64,000 bases of DNA, taken from the NCBI RefSeq assembly GCF_001975225.1, contig NZ_CP019445.1, positions 1-64,000 of the forward strand, written 5' to 3'. Made by a program: the position numbers and the translations under genes. Shown in pieces: positions 21,164-30,088 of the stretch. Position 1 is the first letter of the stretch. Each line of letters begins with the position of its first letter. Origin of the DNA: Kosakonia cowanii JCM 10956 = DSM 18146 (lineage in GTDB: Bacteria > Pseudomonadota > Gammaproteobacteria > Enterobacterales > Enterobacteriaceae). The notes beneath the pieces are model-generated. The model searched no databases. It saw only the letters and a list, made by a program, of their open reading frames with translations, and was not told the DNA's origin.

Positions 21164-21565
21164 ATGATCCGTCGCGAAGCTGTTTTCCCTGCCAACCGTC
21201 ATGCGCTTTATGAAGCGCACGGCTACTCCGCCGCCATCCGCTCCGGCGATCTGCTCTTTGTCTCCGGCCAGGTCGGTAGCCGGGAGGATGGCACGCCGGA
21301 GCCCGATTTTGCCCGCCAGGTTGAGCTTGCCTTTGCGAACCTCAGCGCAACCCTTGCCGCCGCTGGCTGCACCTTTGACGATCTTATTGATGTCACCACT
21401 TTCCATACCGACCCGGAAGCGCAATTTCCGACCATCATGCAGGTGAAAGAAGCGATTTTCCCGCAACCGCCCTACCCCAACTGGACGGCAGTGGGCGTCA
21501 ACTGGCTAGCGGGTTTTGACTTTGAAATCAAAGTGATTGCCCGCATTCCCGACGCGCAGGCGTAG
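21164..21565 (+). CDS. RidA/YjgF/YER057c family protein
   Basis: A 133-residue protein of the RidA superfamily, whose members deaminate reactive enamine/imine intermediates. Family stretches SGDLLFVSGQVGSRED and AFANLSATLAAAGCTFDDLIDVTTF are present. The usual RidA arginine position reads within IMQVKEAIFPQPPYPNWTAVGVNWLA, without the canonical R-x-x-x-x residue that I could place, so it may be a non-deaminating subgroup. The start at the ATG at 21164 follows AAAAGGAA. It is probably controlled by the divergent TetR protein. Confidence 0.88.
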   Translation: MIRREAVFPANRHALYEAHGYSAAIRSGDLLFVSGQVGSREDGTPEPDFARQVELAFANLSATLAAAGCTFDDLIDVTTFHTDPEAQFPTIMQVKEAIFPQPPYPNWTAVGVNWLAGFDFEIKVIARIPDAQA

Positions 21566-21647
21566 CGCGCAACGCACGAACCACCACACCGCTGCGGCGT
21601 GATGTGCCAGGCTGATCCTGTCCTTACTGCACAACGGAGAAGTGATG

Positions 21648-22439
21648 ATGATGACCTTATGCCGCGCCTGCGGCACCTCGTATGAGACCGCAGGCGAACA
21701 CCCGCAGCATTGCAAAATCTGTGTTGATGAGCGGCAGTTTGTGCCGCCGGGCGGGCAACAGTGGGTCGATCCTGCCGAGCTGCTGGCTTCCCATACCAAT
21801 AAGTGGGCGCAGCACGAGGCGGATCTCTTCAGCCTGCAAACGGTGCCGGATTTTGCCATCGGCCAGCGCGCCTTTCTGGTGAGAACGCCGGAGGGGAATA
21901 TTTTATGGGACTGCATCGCCATCCTCGACGCGGCGACAAAAACGCTGATTGCCGCGCTGGGCGGGCTGAAAGCGATTGCCATCTCCCACCCTCACTACTA
22001 CACCACCATGCAGGAGTGGGCCGCCGAGTTTGATGCACCGATCTATCTTCACGCCAGCGATCGCGAGTGGATCATGCGCGACACGCCTTATCTGAATTTA
22101 TGGGAGGGTGATACGCTTCAGTTGACCCGCGACGTGAGCGTGATGCGCCTCGGCGGCCACTTTCCCGGCGGCGCGGTGCTCTACTGGGCGCGGGATGAGG
22201 GTATTGTGCTGTCGGGAGATATTGTGCAGGTCGCGCCGGGCAATGACGCGGTCTCGTTTATGTGGAGCTACCCGAATATGCTGCCGCTGTCGGCAGACAC
22301 GGTGAGCGACATGCTGCGCCGCCTGAGTGCGATAAATTTCACCCGGCTCTACGGCGCATTTGAAGGCCGGGAGATTATGCACAACGCCGCAGCGATCGTG
22401 CGGCGTTCCGGCGAGAAGTATATTGCTTGTCTGCGCTAA
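21648..22439 (+). CDS. MBL-fold hydrolase-like protein with an N-terminal zinc ribbon
   Basis: About 263 residues. The N-terminus carries two Cys pairs (CRACG and CKIC, about residues 3-28) typical of a zinc ribbon. The rest is metallo-beta-lactamase-like: AISHPHYYTTMQEWA in place of the usual HxHxDH motif, GGHFPGGAVLYW, and VLSGDIVQV. The aspartate of HxHxDH is absent, so metal binding may be reduced or different. GTG and three ATG codons in a row precede the protein; ATG 21648 has the best distance (7) from GGAGA. It is downstream of the RidA gene (about 80 bp) and may share its control. Confidence 0.82.
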   Translation: MMTLCRACGTSYETAGEHPQHCKICVDERQFVPPGGQQWVDPAELLASHTNKWAQHEADLFSLQTVPDFAIGQRAFLVRTPEGNILWDCIAILDAATKTLIAALGGLKAIAISHPHYYTTMQEWAAEFDAPIYLHASDREWIMRDTPYLNLWEGDTLQLTRDVSVMRLGGHFPGGAVLYWARDEGIVLSGDIVQVAPGNDAVSFMWSYPNMLPLSADTVSDMLRRLSAINFTRLYGAFEGREIMHNAAAIVRRSGEKYIACLR

Positions 22440-22444
22440 TGGGC

Positions 22445-23335
22445 TCAGCCAGGTCCTTCGCTGGCCGCCGCCAGCAGCGGCACCAGCACATCGCTGATGG
22501 GCACCGCAATGCCGTGCGCATGGCCGAGCCGCTGGATCACGCCGTTGCGGATATCCCACTCCAGCGGGCGGTTCGCCTGGCGGTCGGCCAAGATAGAGGT
22601 GCCCAGATCGGCAGGGGCGCGCTGGAAGTTGCCGACAATCTCCTGCGGCACATCATCTTTCAGCACCGCCCCTTCGGCGCGCGCAACGGCAAGGCACTCC
22701 CGTAAATAGGCCAGCGCCAGCTCGGTAATATCGTCGCGGGAAAACATACCGGCACGGCGATTGGCCAGCACCATCAGCCCGGCCGCAGCGTTCTGCAACA
22801 GCTTGCACCAGGCGATAGAGAGAAAATCCGCAGAGAGGTCGACCGCGCAGCGCGTGCCGCTTAACGCCTCAACCACCCGCTGTGCCTGCGGCACATCCGG
22901 CAGGGTCAGGCGCGGTTTCGCCCGCAGCCAGACAGAGGCATCCGGCTCGCGCTGCGCCGGAAACCAGACCACGGAAGGCAGCACCGTCGCGCCATTGACC
23001 AGCGGCGCGAGCTGCGCTTTCTGCTCCACACCGTTTTGCAGCGCGCACACCACCGTGTTTTCATCGCACAGCGCGGCGAGCCAGCCCGCGCTCTCGGCAA
23101 CCTGGGTGGTTTTCACCGCCACAAACAGTAAATCGACCGGCTGCTGGATCGCCGCTGGCTCGGTGAGAACCGGGCCGGGGACGACAATCTCGCCCTCATC
23201 GTGGCGCAGCGTTAACTGCGCATGGGCGGTGCGCCCGCAGAGCAGCGGCGCGCGATCAACTTCATGCAGCGCGGCGGCAATGGTGGTGCCAATCGCGCCC
23301 GGGCCAATCAGCGCAATCGTAAGATTTTCAGACAT
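22445..23335 (-). CDS. Ketopantoate reductase family oxidoreductase (ApbA/PanE-like)
   Basis: A 296-residue NADP-dependent oxidoreductase. The Rossmann motif is LIGPGAIGTTIAAALHE at the N-terminus. The C-terminal domain has IAWCKLLQNAA, which holds the family's catalytic lysine, and PLEWDIRNGVIQRLG with a conserved glutamate. The start ATG at 23335 follows AGGAGAACG. It is too diverged to be called the housekeeping panE, so the substrate is uncertain. It is convergent with the MBL gene (5-bp gap). Confidence 0.85.
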   Translation of the reverse strand: MSENLTIALIGPGAIGTTIAAALHEVDRAPLLCGRTAHAQLTLRHDEGEIVVPGPVLTEPAAIQQPVDLLFVAVKTTQVAESAGWLAALCDENTVVCALQNGVEQKAQLAPLVNGATVLPSVVWFPAQREPDASVWLRAKPRLTLPDVPQAQRVVEALSGTRCAVDLSADFLSIAWCKLLQNAAAGLMVLANRRAGMFSRDDITELALAYLRECLAVARAEGAVLKDDVPQEIVGNFQRAPADLGTSILADRQANRPLEWDIRNGVIQRLGHAHGIAVPISDVLVPLLAAASEGPG

Positions 23336-23458
23336 CAAACGTTCTCCTGCTGTGATCATCGGTTATCAGTGCCCATCAGGCGAGATTGACGCATAAGCCT
23401 GTTTTCGCCTGCATAACACCATAAGCCCGTTGCGGAACGAAAGACAGCCGATTTCGTC

Positions 23459-26400
23459 TCACGCCTCTTTTGCCCGCCGCGTAGCCCACTCGCAAAGCCG
23501 CATGATGACAACGAAAAAGACCGGCACAAAAAATAGCGACAGCACGGTGGCGCTGATCATGCCGCCAAACACCCCGGTACCAATCGCATGCTGCGTACTG
23601 GCGCTGGCGCCGCTGGCAATCATTAACGGCACCACGCCGAGCGTAAAGGCGAGCGAAGTCATCAAAATGGGGCGCAGCCGCTGCCGCGATGCCATCAGCG
23701 TCGCCTCGAGGGTACTTTTGCCTTGCAAACGCAGCTGGCGGGCAAACTCAATAATCAGAATGGCGTTTTTCGCCGACAGGCCAATCAAGGTAATCAGCCC
23801 GACTTTGAAAAAGACATCATTACTCATACCGGCGACGATCACGGCGATAAGCGCACCGATAAGCCCCAGCGGCACCACCAGCATCACCGCAAAGGGGATC
23901 GACCAGCTCTCATACAGCGCGGCAAGCACCAGAAACACCACCAGCACCGACAGCGCAATCAATCCCGGCAACTGGGCGGCGGAGGCTTTTTCCTGTAACG
24001 AACTGCCCGCCCACTCGCCGCCAAAGCCCTCTGGCAGTTCGCGCGCCAGCTGCTCCATAGTCGCCATCCCGGTGCCGCTTGAATGCCCCGGCGCGGCGCT
24101 GCCTGTAATGCGTATTGCCGGGTAGCCCTGATAGCGGTTGAGCTGCTGCGGCGACTGGGTCCACGTCGCGCTGACCACGCTTGAGAGTAAAACCATCTCA
24201 CCGCTTCTGTTTTTCAGCGGGATGTTGAGCAGCGTCTCTGGCTGCATCCTGTATGCGGCATCGGCCTGCACAATCACCTGCTGTAAGCGACCGTTCTGCG
24301 TGTAGTCATTGACGTAATTCGAGCCGGAGGCGACGGAGATCGCCTGGTTGATCTCTTCAAACGAGACGCCCATCGCCTCGGCTTTCTCACGGTCGATAGT
24401 CAGGGAGATCGAAGTGCCCTGTGGCAAACCGTCGATATAGACATCAGAGAGCGCGCTGCTGTCATTCGCCTTCTCCACCAGCGTTTCCGCCGCCTGTTTC
24501 AGCGCGCTATACCCCTTCCCTGCCCGATCCTGAATATAAAAGGTAAACCCGGATGAGGTGCCCATATCGGAGATAGCAGGCGGCAGCAGGCTCATAGTCG
24601 TCGCGCCAGGCACGGACTCCATCTTTTGCTGGATAAGATCGGCTTCACTCTGCGCCGTCGCGCCGTGGCGCTCCTGCCACCCTTTTAAGGTGGTAAAGGC
24701 CATCGCCGAGTTCTGCCCGGAGCCTGAAAAGCCAAAACCGAGGATCATCAGGTTGCTGTCGATGGCCGGGCGATCGACGAGCGCCTGCTCAAACTGCTCC
24801 ACTACTTCCGTGGTGCGCTGCATGGTGGCGTCCGAGGGAAGCTGAATGGCGGACATAAAGTAGCCCTGATCCTCCTCGGGTAAAAAGGAGGATGGCAGCG
24901 CCACCAGACCGGCAAACAGCGCGATGCAGAGCGCGGCGTAGATCAGCAGCATGCGGCCGCTGCGCATCAACACCCATAAAAGCCCGGATTCATAGCGCGC
25001 TGACAGCCCGTTAAAGGCGCGGTTAAAGCGGGCGGAGAATCCCCGCGAAGCGCCCGTGTGCGGCTTCAGCACCGTTGCGCAGAGCGCAGGCGTCAGGGTG
25101 AGCGCCAGGAAGGCGGAAAAGAGGATCGACACCGCCATCGCAATGGCGAATTGCCGGTAGATCAGGCCAACGGAGCCGCTGGCGAAGCCCATCGGGATAA
25201 ACACCGCTGTCAGCACCAGCGTGATACCGATAATCGCCGGGGTGATTTCGTGCATCGCCCGCCGGGTAGCGTCAGCGGGCGTCATCCGCTGCTCCTCCAT
25301 CAAGCGCTCGACGTTCTCAACCACGACAATCGCGTCATCGACGATAATGCCAATCGCCAGCACCATGCCAAACATGGTGAGAATATTGATGGAGTACCCG
25401 CTTAGCAGCATCACGGTAAAAGTGCCGAGTAGCGCGATAGGCGCGACAATCGCCGGGATCAGCGTACAGCGCACTTTATGCAGGAAGAGCAGCATCACCA
25501 GGAACACCAGCACCATCGCTTCAATAAAGGTCTGCACCACTTTGTAGATTGAGAGTTTAACGAAGGGCGCGGTATCAAAAGGCACCGTAAAGACCATGCC
25601 TTCCGGCAGCACGCTTTTCAGCTCCGCCAGACGCTGATGCACGGCCGCTGCGGTATTAATGGCATTCGCCCCGGTAGAGAGCTGGATCGCCGCAGCCGTT
25701 GCCGGCACGCCATTCTCGCGAATACCAAAGGCGTAGCTCTGCAAACCGCTCTCGACGCGTGCGATATCCGCCAGCCGCAAACGCGCGCCGGTGGTATTCG
25801 ACTTCAGCGTGATATTGCGAAACTCCTCAATTGAGGAGAGCTGGCCTTTAACAGTCAGCGGATAGGTCACGCGCTGCCCCGCCAGCGCAGGCTCATCCCC
25901 CACGCGTCCCGGCGAGACCAGCACGTTTTGCTGAGAGATAGCCGTGGTGACATCGCTAACGGAGAGCTGATAGCTGTGCATCTTGAGCGGATCGAGCCAG
26001 ATACGCATCGCCTTCTCGCCGCCAAAAAGCTGCACCTTGCCGACGCCGGGAAGACGGCGCAGCTCATCGGTCACATTGCGGGCAAAGTAGTCGCTGAGAT
26101 CCGCCTCCTGATACTTGCCGTTCGTCGATTTCAGCCCGACCATCATCAAAAAGCCGGTCTCTGCCGCATCGACGCTGATGCCGTTTTGCCGCACTACCTG
26201 CGGCAGCCGTGGCTCAACAATTTTGATCTGGTTTTGCAGATCGATCTGCGCGAGCTTTACATCGGTGCCCGGTTTGAAGGTGACGGTAATCGACGCCGTG
26301 CCGCTGGTATCGCTAGTGGCCTCAAAATAGAGAATGTTATCTACGCCGGAGATCTCGCGCTCAATCAGCGAAATAACCGAGGTGTTCATCATCTCCGGCG

Positions 26401-26557
26401 TCGCACCGGGAAAGGTGACGGAAATAATCACCCCTGGCGGTGCCACCGCCGGATATTGTGATACGGGCAGCTTTGGAATGGCGAGCAGCCCGCCGAGGAT
26501 AATAAATAGCGCAATGACCCAGGCGAAAACGGGGCGTGCAATAAAAAAGTGCGGCAT
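23459..26557 (-). CDS. RND-family (HAE1) multidrug efflux permease, no partner genes
   Basis: A 1032-residue inner-membrane proton-driven exporter of the AcrB type. It starts MPHFFIARPVFAWVIALFIIL and has the duplicated 12-segment layout with two large periplasmic loops. The proton-relay residues are present: the Asp pair in GIIVDDAIVVVEN (segment 4) and Lys in LIGLSAKNAILIIEFA (segment 10). No periplasmic adaptor or outer-membrane channel gene is adjacent, so it must borrow partners or be a remnant of a larger operon. An AdeRS-like two-component system and AdeR-box-like repeats lie upstream. Substrates cannot be read from the sequence. Confidence 0.92.
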   Translation of the reverse strand: MPHFFIARPVFAWVIALFIILGGLLAIPKLPVSQYPAVAPPGVIISVTFPGATPEMMNTSVISLIEREISGVDNILYFEATSDTSGTASITVTFKPGTDVKLAQIDLQNQIKIVEPRLPQVVRQNGISVDAAETGFLMMVGLKSTNGKYQEADLSDYFARNVTDELRRLPGVGKVQLFGGEKAMRIWLDPLKMHSYQLSVSDVTTAISQQNVLVSPGRVGDEPALAGQRVTYPLTVKGQLSSIEEFRNITLKSNTTGARLRLADIARVESGLQSYAFGIRENGVPATAAAIQLSTGANAINTAAAVHQRLAELKSVLPEGMVFTVPFDTAPFVKLSIYKVVQTFIEAMVLVFLVMLLFLHKVRCTLIPAIVAPIALLGTFTVMLLSGYSINILTMFGMVLAIGIIVDDAIVVVENVERLMEEQRMTPADATRRAMHEITPAIIGITLVLTAVFIPMGFASGSVGLIYRQFAIAMAVSILFSAFLALTLTPALCATVLKPHTGASRGFSARFNRAFNGLSARYESGLLWVLMRSGRMLLIYAALCIALFAGLVALPSSFLPEEDQGYFMSAIQLPSDATMQRTTEVVEQFEQALVDRPAIDSNLMILGFGFSGSGQNSAMAFTTLKGWQERHGATAQSEADLIQQKMESVPGATTMSLLPPAISDMGTSSGFTFYIQDRAGKGYSALKQAAETLVEKANDSSALSDVYIDGLPQGTSISLTIDREKAEAMGVSFEEINQAISVASGSNYVNDYTQNGRLQQVIVQADAAYRMQPETLLNIPLKNRSGEMVLLSSVVSATWTQSPQQLNRYQGYPAIRITGSAAPGHSSGTGMATMEQLARELPEGFGGEWAGSSLQEKASAAQLPGLIALSVLVVFLVLAALYESWSIPFAVMLVVPLGLIGALIAVIVAGMSNDVFFKVGLITLIGLSAKNAILIIEFARQLRLQGKSTLEATLMASRQRLRPILMTSLAFTLGVVPLMIASGASASTQHAIGTGVFGGMISATVLSLFFVPVFFVVIMRLCEWATRRAKEA

Positions 26558-26673
26558 GGTTTTATTTTGTCATGTTGTCCAGAGGATCAGGCGCGGGCAT
26601 GATTATGACTCGCCATTTTCTGCGCCTGGTTAATCAATAATCGTAAGGTTTATCTGTTTAGCCTTAATGCATG

Positions 26674-26694
26674 GTTGATGGAGCCTGTGTGGAG
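26674..26694 (+). promoter_or_regulatory. AdeR-box-like direct repeat upstream of the RND permease
   Basis: GTTGATGGAG (26674-26683) and CTGTGTGGAG (26685-26694) are 10-base units one base apart, the arrangement known for AdeR of Acinetobacter (unit about AAGTGTGGAG). The second unit matches eight of ten positions, the first five. It lies about 120 bp upstream of the permease start. Confidence 0.45.
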
Positions 26695-26706
26695 AGCGGG
26701 ATAAGA

Positions 26707-27096
26707 TCAGAATCGCCGGACGAACAGAAAGAGCGGCGTCACACCAAAAAAAGCGGTCAGAAAGCACTCATAATAGAAAGTGAGATCGTAAATCGTCGGC
26801 ACGCGATAGCGTAAGGCATTAAAGATAACGATCAGGCTAATAAAAAGTGAGGCGATGATCAGAAAGATAAGGGCTAACTCCTGTAATACGCCGCTTTTCT
26901 GCTGTACTGCTAATAAAAACGTACAGGCGCAGAGGTTGATATAGAGCAACGGCGAGGCGAGCAGCGTCAGCGCTACTTTCTCACCAATGTGGTGTATTAA
27001 CAGCAGCCATATATAGAGCAGGCCCCAGCAGACCAGCAGAAAAACAACCAGCGAAGGAAAATTCTCAGCCCTGGGTTTTATATCCAGTTTCATCAT
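26707..27096 (-). CDS. Uncharacterised four-span membrane protein
   Basis: Not recognised. 129 residues with a short cytoplasmic N-terminus (KLDIKPRAENFPS) and four hydrophobic segments (LVVFLLVCWGLLYIWLLLI; VALTLLASPLLYINLCACTFLL; LALIFLIIASLFISLIVIF; and a C-terminal one ending FGVTPLFLFVRRF). It lies between the RND permease and the divergent response regulator; given the flanking AdeR-like repeats it may belong to the same regulon. AGGAA precedes the first of two Met codons. Confidence 0.72.
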   Translation of the reverse strand: MMKLDIKPRAENFPSLVVFLLVCWGLLYIWLLLIHHIGEKVALTLLASPLLYINLCACTFLLAVQQKSGVLQELALIFLIIASLFISLIVIFNALRYRVPTIYDLTFYYECFLTAFFGVTPLFLFVRRF

Positions 27097-27237
27097 TGCT
27101 TCATTCCTGATGAATAAACGCTACCCGGCAGGCGGGATATTTAACATGCACGTGAGGCAGCACACATCGGCTGTTTGCACCGATGGCAGAACAGTGAGCG
27201 ACTATTGTTATCCCGCTGCGTGTACATTTTTTAACGT

Positions 27238-27258
27238 GAATGTGGAGTCTGTGTGGAA
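27238..27258 (+). promoter_or_regulatory. AdeR-box-like direct repeat between the small membrane gene and the adeRS-like genes
   Basis: GAATGTGGAG (27238-27247) and CTGTGTGGAA (27249-27258) are two 10-base units one base apart with the shared core TGTGGA, spaced 11 bases. This is the layout of the AdeR direct repeat. It is placed to act on both divergent transcripts. Confidence 0.55.
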
Positions 27259-27417
27259 GCCGTAATGAGGGGTTAAGAAAGAGCGCATTACTGCATGCAA
27301 CTTTTGCCGTCGGGTCTGGTCTGACTGTGGCAAATTGCTGGCAGGACACCACCGTGTTTCATTCAGAAAGAACTAAATTAATACGCACTGACATCGTCAA
27401 CGGTAGCGGGAGAGAAG

Positions 27418-28122
27418 ATGGACAATAAGCACCTTATTCTGGTTGCTGAAGATGATGATGAAATCGCCGATATTCTGCAAAGCTACATCCATCGCGCCGG
27501 CATGCGTACGCTGCGCGCGGCCGACGGCGAGCAGGCGATTAGCCTTTGTTATCTGCATAAACCCGATCTGGTTTTACTTGATATTCAGTTGCCCATCCAT
27601 GATGGCTGGAGCGTTCTGAGCGCGGTGCGCAAAGAGAGCACGGTGCCGGTCATCATGGTCACCGCGCTGGATCAGGATATCGATAAACTGATGGGGCTGC
27701 GGCTCGGCGCGGATGATTACGTGGTGAAGCCCTTCAACCCGTCGGAAGTGGTGGCGCGAATCGAAGCGGTGCTGCGCCGCACCAAAGCGGGCGGCGTGCC
27801 GCCTTGCGATAAACCGATTCGCACCCAGCATGTCACGGTCTATCCCGAGGAGTTTTATGTCGAGGTGCATGTTGATGGTGAAACGGTCACCCCGCTGCTG
27901 ACCACCACCGAATTTAAGCTGCTGGCGCACCTGGCGAAGAACCCGCGCAAAGTCTGCTCCCGCGAAGAGCTGCTCAATGCCTGCCTGCCGGAGGGCGATA
28001 CGCTGGATCGCACGGTGGATAGCCATATGAGTAAGCTGCGCAAAAAGCTGGAGCAGTGCGGCCTGAAAGGGATGCCGGAAAGCATTCGCGGCATGGGCTA
28101 CCGTCTGGGGCAGATGAAATGA
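27418..28122 (+). CDS. AdeR-like OmpR-family response regulator
   Basis: A 234-residue two-domain regulator. The receiver domain has the acidic pocket EDDDE at residues 11-15, phospho-acceptor Asp55 in LVLLDIQLP, Thr82 and Lys104 in VVKPFNP. The C-terminal winged helix contains TTTEFKLLAHLAKNPRKVCSREELL and RTVDSHMSKLRKKLE. The stretch TALDQDIDKLMGLRLGADD is much closer to Acinetobacter AdeR than to E. coli BaeR. Its stop overlaps the kinase start (ATGA), so the two are coupled. Confidence 0.9.
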   Translation: MDNKHLILVAEDDDEIADILQSYIHRAGMRTLRAADGEQAISLCYLHKPDLVLLDIQLPIHDGWSVLSAVRKESTVPVIMVTALDQDIDKLMGLRLGADDYVVKPFNPSEVVARIEAVLRRTKAGGVPPCDKPIRTQHVTVYPEEFYVEVHVDGETVTPLLTTTEFKLLAHLAKNPRKVCSREELLNACLPEGDTLDRTVDSHMSKLRKKLEQCGLKGMPESIRGMGYRLGQMK

Positions 28123-29192
28123 GCCGCCAGCAGACCTTAGATCGGCAGATCCTGTGGTTTATGATCTCGCTGACGCTGATCGTGATTGCCATCGCCATCA
28201 TTGGCTCTTATCTCTTTTATGCCTTTCTGATCGACTACATCCCTGGCGGTGCGGAGATTGGCAATGAAGATCAGATGACGGTTGTCGACTGGGCGTGGAT
28301 CCTGATGGTCACCCTGCTGTCGCTCGCCATCTCGCTCTTTTTCGCCGTCAGGCTGTCATCAAAAATCCTGCGCCCTTTAACCTCTGTCGCCACCAGCCTG
28401 CGGCGCATTGCCGAGGGCGATCTCGGCGCACGCGCGGCCTGCTCCAGTTCACACCTTGGCGAGGTCAATAACCTCGTTAATGACTTCAATACTATGGCGG
28501 AAAAACTGCAAACCCTTGAGGCGCAGCGGAAATCGTGGAATGCGGCGATTGCCCACGAACTGCGCACGCCGGTGACGATCCTGCGCGGCAGGCTGCAAGG
28601 GCTGGTCGATGGCGTATTCGACGCCGATCCGGCGCTTTTTGCCAACCTGCTTAAACAGACAGAAGGGTTAACCAACCTGATTGAGGATATGCGGGTAGTC
28701 AGCTCTTCGGGCGCGGCGCAATTTTCTTTAACCCTTGAGAAGGTCGATTTAAAGTCGACGCTACAGAGCGCGATTGATGCCTTCTCGCTGGAGTTCGCGC
28801 GGCATCACGTCAACGTGATCGCAGAGCTGCACCCGCAGGCATGCGTATGCGATCCGCTACGCATTATTCAGTGCCTGACGGTGCTGTTCGATAACGCCAT
28901 CAAATATGCCACCTCGAAAACCGTGGTGATAAAAAATGGCGTCACCGATAAAGAGGTGTACGTGCTGGTGCAGGATCACGGCCCCGGCATCCCTGAAGGG
29001 CTGCATAAATTCCTGTTTCAGCCTTTTCAGCGCGGAGCCGGGGCGCGCGAGGCGCACCCGGAAGGTTGCGGGCTGGGCTTGTCGGTAGTGAAAGCGATCA
29101 TGCTTGCCCACGGCGGCGATGTGACCTACACCCTGACGGCCAACCGCCATTCGCTGTTCAGGCTGAGCTGGCCATTATGCACAACGCGCTAA
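28119..29192 (+). CDS. AdeS-like sensor histidine kinase
   Basis: A 357-residue inner-membrane kinase. It has two membrane segments (about residues 13-38 and 58-80), a very short periplasmic loop of about 20 residues, a HAMP domain (about 80-133), the phospho-acceptor His146 in AIAHELRTPVT, and an ATPase domain with DNAIKYA, DHGPGIPEG and GCGLGLSVVKAIM. The stretch WNAAIAHELRTPVTILRGR is shared with Acinetobacter AdeS. The short loop suggests sensing in or near the membrane. Its last four bases overlap the stop of the convergent ATP-grasp gene. Confidence 0.9.
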   Translation: MSRQQTLDRQILWFMISLTLIVIAIAIIGSYLFYAFLIDYIPGGAEIGNEDQMTVVDWAWILMVTLLSLAISLFFAVRLSSKILRPLTSVATSLRRIAEGDLGARAACSSSHLGEVNNLVNDFNTMAEKLQTLEAQRKSWNAAIAHELRTPVTILRGRLQGLVDGVFDADPALFANLLKQTEGLTNLIEDMRVVSSSGAAQFSLTLEKVDLKSTLQSAIDAFSLEFARHHVNVIAELHPQACVCDPLRIIQCLTVLFDNAIKYATSKTVVIKNGVTDKEVYVLVQDHGPGIPEGLHKFLFQPFQRGAGAREAHPEGCGLGLSVVKAIMLAHGGDVTYTLTANRHSLFRLSWPLCTTR

Positions 29193-30088
29193 GTTAAATT
29201 CAGCCGCCACATCTCACCCAGCCGGGCATCCCACTCGGCCGGGACGATCTTCAGTTTTCCCCGGCGCGGGCTGAGGGTGATTTCACTAAAATAGATCACC
29301 TCCTCCGCCGGCATCAGATCAATGCGGCAGTAATCGATCCCTTTGGCTAACCGTTCCGACGCGACGATCGCTCGCTGCAATAAGTCAGGTTCGGGGATCG
29401 CACCAGGCGTATTGGGATACTCCATCTGGTAGGGCTGTAACTGCCATGCGCGGTTATAGACGTTGATATAACCATTCCCCTCTTCATCGGTAAAATCTGC
29501 CTCAATCACCTCGGCGACACCATGGAAGCAGTGGAGCCGCAGCATCTCTGGCGTCTGGTTTTTATTGCCGCGGGTAAAGACGTCGATATATTTCTCGCAC
29601 AAAATAACGGGCGCAATATCTTTGTACTGCCACTCGCGGGTGGCGTAATACATATTCTTTTTCAGCGCCAGCGACAGCTTATTAATGGCGGCGCCAAGGT
29701 TAAGTTCATCCTTATCAAGACAGACCACCGCGCTGCCGCTGTCGTGATTACACTTCAGTACAAAGCGCTGCGGCAGGGCGTTGAAATCGATATCGCTGAC
29801 TTTGTGATAAACCCCCAACAGCGGCACGACGCGTAATTGATCGGTGCGGGCATGGACATAGTCACGCACCGCCAGCTTATCCGCCAGCAGGGTGTAGAGC
29901 GGGTTTCGGTCATACAGCATGCGGTGGCAGATCTTTTCGCTGAGCGTCACCGGGTGGCGCAAATCGTGTTCGCGTCCGGAAATTCTTTTTAGCCTGCTGG
30001 CATGAAAATGGCTGTCCGCCACGGCGCAGGCAGTCATTTTTTTCGCTAAATAAGAGATGTATTTACGGAAATAGTCGAATTTGTTCAT
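29189..30088 (-). CDS. TupA-like ATP-grasp protein
   Basis: A 299-residue protein of the TupA-like ATP-grasp family, usually found in polysaccharide or cell-wall polymer loci. Visible family parts are LSEKICHRMLYDRNPLYTLLADKLAVRDYV, FVLKCNHDSGSAVV, an EYK-type nucleotide region (VILCEKYID), DFTDEEGNGYINVYN and the C-terminal YCRIDLMPAEEVIYFSEIT, where DL and E probably bind magnesium. AGGAGG precedes the start. No polysaccharide genes are near, so its substrate is unknown. Confidence 0.85.
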   Translation of the reverse strand: MNKFDYFRKYISYLAKKMTACAVADSHFHASRLKRISGREHDLRHPVTLSEKICHRMLYDRNPLYTLLADKLAVRDYVHARTDQLRVVPLLGVYHKVSDIDFNALPQRFVLKCNHDSGSAVVCLDKDELNLGAAINKLSLALKKNMYYATREWQYKDIAPVILCEKYIDVFTRGNKNQTPEMLRLHCFHGVAEVIEADFTDEEGNGYINVYNRAWQLQPYQMEYPNTPGAIPEPDLLQRAIVASERLAKGIDYCRIDLMPAEEVIYFSEITLSPRRGKLKIVPAEWDARLGEMWRLNLT

